The notes beneath the pieces were generated by a model, which had not been told where the DNA came from, ran no database searches, and saw only the letters and a program-made list of their open reading frames with translations. 11,560 bases of DNA. Origin: an uncultured bacterium. GTDB lineage: Bacteria > Patescibacteriota > Patescibacteriia > Patescibacteriales > Patescibacteriaceae. The DNA lies in NCBI GenBank assembly GCA_937868555.1, contig CALMNI010000008.1, positions 1 through 11,560 on the forward strand. The letters run 5' to 3'. Positions 6,372 through 11,560 of the stretch are shown here, piece after piece (positions within the stretch are counted from its first letter, which is position 1; each line of letters begins with the position of its first letter). A program made the translations under genes and the position numbers.

Positions 6372-9047
6372 ATGAAATTTACTCGAAAAAAATTACTTTT
6401 TTCTTTACTCGCTTTTGCCTTAGTATTCATAAGCGCCTACGCCGTAAGCGCGCAGACGCTTAATACGGGTTTGAGTTTTGGAAATGCAATCGGCTTGTCA
6501 AATCAGGACATACGCCTTACGATTGCAAAAATTATCCGGATCATTTTAGGATTCCTCGGAATTATTTCTGTGGGACTAGTTATGTATGCTGGTTTTATTT
6601 GGATGACGGCCGGTGGCAATGAAGAAAAAATCGGACAAGCTAAAACTATTTTAAAAAATGCGGCCATCGGCTTAGCTGTCATACTCGCATCCTTTGGCAT
6701 CGTTTCCTTTATTATTGGAAAATTGCTTGAAGCAACATCAGGTAATGGAAATACTTCCGGAAGCGGTCCTAATGGAAGTAGTGGTGTAAGCGGATTAGGA
6801 AATGGAATTGTTAAAAGCGTATATCCTGAACCTTTTCAAAAAGACGTGCCGCGCAATACGGCTATCATTGTTACTTTCCGTGAGCCGATGAAAGCATCTT
6901 CCCTTTGCACGACGGTAACATCGCAAGGCTTGTGTGCTCCTGATGCTAAGCTTGTAGCGAATAGCGTAAAAATTTATAAAACTTCTGACGGCAGCGGCGC
7001 AAATAATATTACCAATGCCTCTGCCGCTTCGAGTGATAACATGACATTCGTTTTTAAGCCAGCAGGTCCGAATTATCTTGGCATTCCGACTGGCCCGACA
7101 GACTATACTGTTGCTTTAAGCGGAGGAGTGCAGAAAGCTGATGGCAGCAGTGCTTTTAACTTGTCAGATTTCCGCTGGCCGTTCCAGGTTAACAATACTT
7201 TAGACTTAACATCGCCAAAAATTCTCTCAGTAAGAGAGAAGATTCCTGGTTTACTGGAAGGTGGTATTTTCCCCTTAATGGATAATGGTAAAGATACTGT
7301 ATCCGGTACCTCTCCGGCAGTTCCGTCTAAGGGAACTATTACAGTAAATGGTAAACCAGCAATTTTCCAAAGCGCCGATGCCACTATTGAGCGATTACTA
7401 CCGCCGGGACTAAAAGAAACCGGAGCAAGCGTTACTGGAACGAATCGTTGTGCTGGCGGACCTATTGATATTACTATCGTTAACGGAACTCCTTTAAAGG
7501 CAAGCGTTGCTTATAGCCAACCGGGACTCGAAGGTGGCAACTTAGCAATAGTGGGCAATAGGATAGAGCTTGCACCTTGTGGATTAAGTGTTGCATTTAA
7601 TGCTGGCTATAATGCTGGCAATAGCTGGAGAATTACGGTCGTTTCAGAACGGCAGGCTGATACTTTGAAGGTAGGTAGCAAAATCTATACCTTTGTTTCC
7701 AATGCTGTAAATGATAGCCAAATTAGTGTGGGAGCAACAAACAATGCCACGGCAGCAAATATTGCAGCTGCTATGGATGTACATCCAGAAATGACAGCTA
7801 CGGTTCGTCAAAATATTGTTACTGTCCAAGCAAAAGTCGCCGGCAGCGGAGGCAATAATCTCGAACTTACAACAAGCAACCAAGTTGCATTAGCACTTTC
7901 TCGCATGACAGGAGGAAGTGATCAAAGTATACAATATACTGTAGTCGATCGCCCTGATCAGCCGAAGAACGCAGTTATTCAATTGAATTTCAATGAACCA
8001 ATCAATCCTTTAACTATTGCTGGAGACAGTGTGGCGATAGCTGAAAAGCTACGAGTGGTAAATTCTGAGCCCACTGCTAAGGCAGCTGGGGGTACTTGCG
8101 ATAGCGATAGCGACTGTCGTTCTTATAAATGCTCAGGTAGTTTATGCCAAGGAGATCAACTTGCAGGTAAATTTGTTGTTTCTAATCAGTATAAAACCGC
8201 AGAGTTTATATCTGATATTAAATGCGGAGTAAATGGCTGCGGAGAAAATATTTATTGCTTGCCAGCGAATAGTCATCTACAAATCGAAGCCGCCGCCGCC
8301 GCCCTTATGCCATGTTCTACTAATGCGGATTGCACTGTTGCGCCGTTTAGTACATGCGCTCAGGGTGTCTGCACAGATACGGCAGGCAAGAAAAATTATC
8401 CGGTCGCCGCTTCAATGAACGGTATTATCGACGCCGCTAATAATTCGCTTGATGGAAACCGAAATAATAATCCCCAAGGTCAAGCCGATACTTGGGATGA
8501 AAATAAAACTTCAACTGACAACGCCGGTCGTGGAGACAACTATCGCTGGTCATTTTGGGTGAGCGATCGTTTAGATCTTACTCCGCCGGAAATTATTTCA
8601 ACAAGCGTTAATAATAAGCAGTCGAAAGTTAGTCTTTCCGCGGCGATTGATATAGTTTTTTCTAAGCTCATGCTCTCTTCGAGCCTTACTACTGGAAATG
8701 TTGTTGTTAACAACGGACTGGGAGACGTCACTCATAAACTTATTAATTTGTGGAGTTTGGCCAGTAATCCTGTTGGTTATTGGGTGCAGAAAAAAGATTT
8801 GGATGTTGACCCTGTTGATGGACGGCCAGATCGCACTGACGCGGTTTTGGGTCATGGAACTTTTGGCGATTCAACCTCTTATGCCGCGCAAGTTGGTTCG
8901 GGAGTCAAAGACATTTATCAAAATTGCTACAAGCCTTCTGCCGGTCCTAGTTGCCGTCCAAATGCGCTTATGCCTTCGTGCTGCCGTGATGCTAACGGTG
9001 ATTTACAGCCGACAGCAACTTTAAATAGTGACGGTAATTGCCAATAA
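6372..9047 (+). CDS. Exported surface protein 1: pilin-like N-terminus fused to Ig-like domains
   Basis: This protein has 891 residues. The ATG at 6372 was chosen over 6330 because it begins a classical signal peptide (MKFTRKK, hydrophobic core 8-24, cleavage after VSA at 27). A two-helix module follows (TM 57-79 and 97-118, with a charged GNEEK/QAK loop), resembling the VirB2/TrbC-like T4SS pilin family, then a Gly/Ser linker (123-145). The rest should lie outside: a Big_5-like Ig domain (146-273), an unassigned beta-rich stretch (278-418), a phage-structural-type domain (419-517), a second Ig-like domain (about 522 on) interrupted by Cys clusters (576-592, 648-667), a third opening DLTPPEI (735-741), and a Cys-rich end. 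A (GCC)5 tract encodes Ala640-644. No SD is visible. The next gene starts 4 nt after the stop. A role as a surface appendage or adhesin is inferred. Confidence 0.8.
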   Translation: MKFTRKKLLFSLLAFALVFISAYAVSAQTLNTGLSFGNAIGLSNQDIRLTIAKIIRIILGFLGIISVGLVMYAGFIWMTAGGNEEKIGQAKTILKNAAIGLAVILASFGIVSFIIGKLLEATSGNGNTSGSGPNGSSGVSGLGNGIVKSVYPEPFQKDVPRNTAIIVTFREPMKASSLCTTVTSQGLCAPDAKLVANSVKIYKTSDGSGANNITNASAASSDNMTFVFKPAGPNYLGIPTGPTDYTVALSGGVQKADGSSAFNLSDFRWPFQVNNTLDLTSPKILSVREKIPGLLEGGIFPLMDNGKDTVSGTSPAVPSKGTITVNGKPAIFQSADATIERLLPPGLKETGASVTGTNRCAGGPIDITIVNGTPLKASVAYSQPGLEGGNLAIVGNRIELAPCGLSVAFNAGYNAGNSWRITVVSERQADTLKVGSKIYTFVSNAVNDSQISVGATNNATAANIAAAMDVHPEMTATVRQNIVTVQAKVAGSGGNNLELTTSNQVALALSRMTGGSDQSIQYTVVDRPDQPKNAVIQLNFNEPINPLTIAGDSVAIAEKLRVVNSEPTAKAAGGTCDSDSDCRSYKCSGSLCQGDQLAGKFVVSNQYKTAEFISDIKCGVNGCGENIYCLPANSHLQIEAAAAALMPCSTNADCTVAPFSTCAQGVCTDTAGKKNYPVAASMNGIIDAANNSLDGNRNNNPQGQADTWDENKTSTDNAGRGDNYRWSFWVSDRLDLTPPEIISTSVNNKQSKVSLSAAIDIVFSKLMLSSSLTTGNVVVNNGLGDVTHKLINLWSLASNPVGYWVQKKDLDVDPVDGRPDRTDAVLGHGTFGDSTSYAAQVGSGVKDIYQNCYKPSAGPSCRPNALMPSCCRDANGDLQPTATLNSDGNCQ

Positions 9048-9051
9048 TAGT

Positions 9052-11560
9052 ATGCGCTTTTCAAAAGTAACATTGGTTAAGGTACTTCTTTGCTTCTTCG
9101 TTATCGGAGGAGCGTTTTGGGGTGTTTCGCAAATTGTTCACGCGCAAGATCTAAATACCGGTTTAAATTTCGCATCAAATACCGGCCTGGCAAATGTTGA
9201 TCCGCGCGTCACTGTTGCGCGCGTTATTAGAATCGGCTTAGGCTTTTTGGGAGTATTAGCCGTTGGCTTAATAATGTATGCCGGATTTTTATGGATGAGC
9301 GCGAAGGGCAATGAAGAGAAGGTTGAGCAAGCAAAAAAAATTCTTACAAGTGCAGCTATAGGCTTGGCAATTATATTAGCGGCTTTTGGAATTGCTAGTT
9401 TTATTCTTTCAAAATTATTAGAAGCTACTGGCGGTGGGGGCGGGGGAGATGGGAGCGTATGCAGCCCTGCTTGCGCACAGGGCCAATATTGCTGCGCCGG
9501 CGCTTGTCAGGCGGGAGCTTGCGGCAATTTAATTGGCGGTAATAAGCCTTTCATGGTACGCGGATCAGTCCCTGGTGATGGTACTGTTGACGTTCCTCGT
9601 AATGCCGTTATTCGTTTTCAATTTACTAAAGATGTGCAGCCGCAAAGCGTAAATAACCTTACCTTTGCTGTGCGCGATGGAGACCAAGAAATTAACGGCC
9701 AGCGCACTGTTATTGGCGATTATATCGAATTTAGACCCACTGAGGGTTGCGGCACTAAGGCTGAAGGACAGAAGTGTTTTCCTGCTAACACAACTATTAC
9801 GGTTGAAGCTCGCAATAATAATTACATTCCTTCGGGGCAAGATCCTGTCTTTGGTAATGGTGCTCAAAATGGTTTGACCGTTGGAAACAGTGGTTTTGGT
9901 AAGGGGATTATGAGTGTTCAAGGTGATACTCTTATTTGTGGATCAAAAAATGAAAAATGCGCGATTAGTTTTACTATCGGCGATACGATTGACACGGAAG
10001 TTCCGCGGGTTAATTTAGCTAACCACCAAATTTGTGCTCAAAGCGACAGTACTTTAGAGGCGAGCGCTATTGATAATACAGGTGTTTCAAAAATCGACTT
10101 TTATGTGGCCGGTAATCTTGTGGGAAGCAGAATTAATAATACCTTTCCTTTTATTGGTAGTCCTTATAATGCTAGTTTTATTTGGAATGCAGCCGGCATT
10201 CAAGCAGGACAGAATATTGCTTTAAAGGCAACGGCGTATGATTTAGATAGCAACAATGCCTCTGCTGAGAGGACGATTAAAGTTTCTGCTAGCCACTGCT
10301 GCAATGGCTTGAAGGATGGCGATGAAACTGGTACGGATTGCGGCGGCAGTTGTATGGCTTGCGCTGGACAAGCTTGTGCGGCTGATAAAAATTCTCCGGC
10401 CCAATGTAGTGATGCCATGTGTTCATCTGGTTTTTGCTCGACCTCAGGCTCTACTCCGGCAACATGTGCGGCAGCGGGCTACAATAACATTTCTACCTGT
10501 TGTTTGTGCCAAGCCCGTCCGCAGATTGATTGGGTAAGCCCAGTGGGCGGATTTTGTTCAAACAACCAAGATAAATTTTGCCGCGCCGCAACAGCTGCTC
10601 AAGATTGCGGTACGGGTTCTTGTAATCTCGGCACTCCTAATGGCGCTGCGGGAAATTTTATAACGATTGGCGGCAGTGGTTTTGGCTCTGCTCGAGGTAA
10701 AGTATATTTCACGGGAGCTCGAGGTAAAGTTGAAGCTGATTTGGCTGATGACGCGCAGCTTGGAAATATTGCTTGTGCGGGTGAAGTATGGACCGATAAT
10801 CAGATTATTGCAGTTGTCCCCGCAGGTGCCCAAGCGGGCCCAATAACGGTAGAAAAAAAAGATGGAATTAGCGATGCGACGGACGATGGATACGGTTCTC
10901 TTATTGATAATTTTAGAAAAAATTCTATTATTCGTCCTGGTATTTGTACATTGAGCCCCGACTCAGCGCAGTCCAACAAAACAGTTGTTTATAACGGTAT
11001 TAATTTATTGTCTTCGGAAGCAAATTTTGGAAACTTCTCTAGCTTTATTCCTGCTTTAGAATCATCATTCACGACTGCTAAGTCCGGCAATGCAAAAGTG
11101 CCGAACTTAACAAGCGGGCCAACGACTTCTTTCGTTAATAAGGCAGGTGTGCCAAGTAATTTTATTTCTTTCGTTAAAGAAAATGATCCCTATAGCGGAC
11201 CTATTATAAGCTCCATAGAACCAAGCTCTGGTCCGGTAGGGCAGTATGTTACTGTTCGCGGAAGCGGATTTGGTGATATTCAGGGAACGAGCAAACTTTT
11301 CTTTGGAGATACGTCTGGTAAAGAAGCTGATTATAATTTCCCGGAAATTTGTTCGCAAAGTGTTTGGACCGATAAGCAAATCATTATCAAGGTTCCGGCT
11401 AGCGCGACGCTTGGCAATACAGTATTAACAATCATCCGCGATGGCTTTACTCCGGTTTCTAGTGGGGAACGCGTTTTTCAAGTTACGACAGGTAATCCAA
11501 ATCCAGGATTGTGCCGTATCGATCCGTCCCTAGGCCAGCCGAATAATCCAGTAACACTAT
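9052..11560 (+). CDS. Exported surface protein 2: pilin-like N-terminus fused to Ig-like, Cys-rich and IPT/TIG domains (partial)
   Basis: Starting 4 nt after the previous gene, this frame stays open for 836 codons to the right edge, so the 3' end is missing. The signal peptide ends VHA (cleavage after 31). The pilin-like module (TM about 61-82 and 101-121) matches that of its neighbour without gaps. A six-Gly linker (127-132) and a Cys knot (137-157) follow, then a Big_5-like domain (about 168-315) and a Big_7-like Ig domain with IDFYVAGNLVGS (about 318-413). Next is a Cys-rich module from 416 with DGDETGTDCGGSCMAC, then a series of IPT/TIG-type units (about 490-608, 631-715, 717-812 and one opening at about 817). 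Two share VWTDNQII/VWTDKQII (579-586, 771-778). No SD is visible. It is a paralogue of protein 1 with a different extracellular part; a surface-appendage or adhesive role is inferred. Confidence 0.8.
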   Translation, partial: MRFSKVTLVKVLLCFFVIGGAFWGVSQIVHAQDLNTGLNFASNTGLANVDPRVTVARVIRIGLGFLGVLAVGLIMYAGFLWMSAKGNEEKVEQAKKILTSAAIGLAIILAAFGIASFILSKLLEATGGGGGGDGSVCSPACAQGQYCCAGACQAGACGNLIGGNKPFMVRGSVPGDGTVDVPRNAVIRFQFTKDVQPQSVNNLTFAVRDGDQEINGQRTVIGDYIEFRPTEGCGTKAEGQKCFPANTTITVEARNNNYIPSGQDPVFGNGAQNGLTVGNSGFGKGIMSVQGDTLICGSKNEKCAISFTIGDTIDTEVPRVNLANHQICAQSDSTLEASAIDNTGVSKIDFYVAGNLVGSRINNTFPFIGSPYNASFIWNAAGIQAGQNIALKATAYDLDSNNASAERTIKVSASHCCNGLKDGDETGTDCGGSCMACAGQACAADKNSPAQCSDAMCSSGFCSTSGSTPATCAAAGYNNISTCCLCQARPQIDWVSPVGGFCSNNQDKFCRAATAAQDCGTGSCNLGTPNGAAGNFITIGGSGFGSARGKVYFTGARGKVEADLADDAQLGNIACAGEVWTDNQIIAVVPAGAQAGPITVEKKDGISDATDDGYGSLIDNFRKNSIIRPGICTLSPDSAQSNKTVVYNGINLLSSEANFGNFSSFIPALESSFTTAKSGNAKVPNLTSGPTTSFVNKAGVPSNFISFVKENDPYSGPIISSIEPSSGPVGQYVTVRGSGFGDIQGTSKLFFGDTSGKEADYNFPEICSQSVWTDKQIIIKVPASATLGNTVLTIIRDGFTPVSSGERVFQVTTGNPNPGLCRIDPSLGQPNNPVTL

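Noticed and set aside
8698..9024. 108-residue open frame within surface gene 1
   Set aside because: It is an alternative frame of a continuous Ig-like and Cys-rich coding region, with no SD or recognisable domain.
70..9047. Possible TGA recoding, since none of the six complete genes ends in TGA
   Set aside because: Six stops (TAA or TAG) are too few to judge, no in-frame TGA occurs in any gene, and glycine and tryptophan positions in conserved motifs use normal codons.

Overview
The window looks like a chromosomal segment of a Patescibacteria/CPR-type bacterium, probably Parcubacteria-like. This is an inference from four things seen here: a bS21 with the lysine-rich C-terminal tail typical of that group, a short Rel protein that ends just after the TGS domain, signal-peptide proteins starting with a two-helix VirB2/TrbC-like module, and gene starts that mostly lack a Shine-Dalgarno (SD) sequence. 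All complete genes end in TAA or TAG and the standard code fits.

Layout. Bases 1-8 are the first codons of a divergent minus-strand gene with a good SD. A plus-strand cluster follows, ppsA (70-2445), lepB (2458-3015) and hisS (3023-4357), with gaps of 12 and 7 nt and an intrinsic terminator at 4389-4414. Next is rpsU (4496-4732), a single-gene unit with a clear sigma-70-type promoter, an extended SD and a strong terminator. Two different palindromic repeats flank rpsU. The minus-strand rel gene (4834-6297) converges on rpsU and is transcribed from 6333-6361. That promoter overlaps a probable plus-strand promoter for two tandem genes for large exported surface proteins (6372-9047, and 9052 to beyond the right edge). 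The second surface gene is open for 836 codons and has no stop in the window.

Functional picture. The left cluster is housekeeping: phosphoenolpyruvate synthesis, signal-peptide cleavage and histidyl-tRNA charging. Rel makes and degrades (p)ppGpp. LepB is the plausible processing enzyme for the two surface proteins. Each of these has a cleavable signal peptide, then a two-helix pilin-like module about two thirds identical between the pair, then a different large extracellular region built from Ig-like, IPT/TIG and cysteine-rich modules. This pilin-module/adhesin pair is the most interesting part of the window. Other points worth checking are non-canonical residues at histidine-binding positions of HisRS, the SD on rpsU against its absence on neighbours, and a phage-structural-type domain in the first surface protein.
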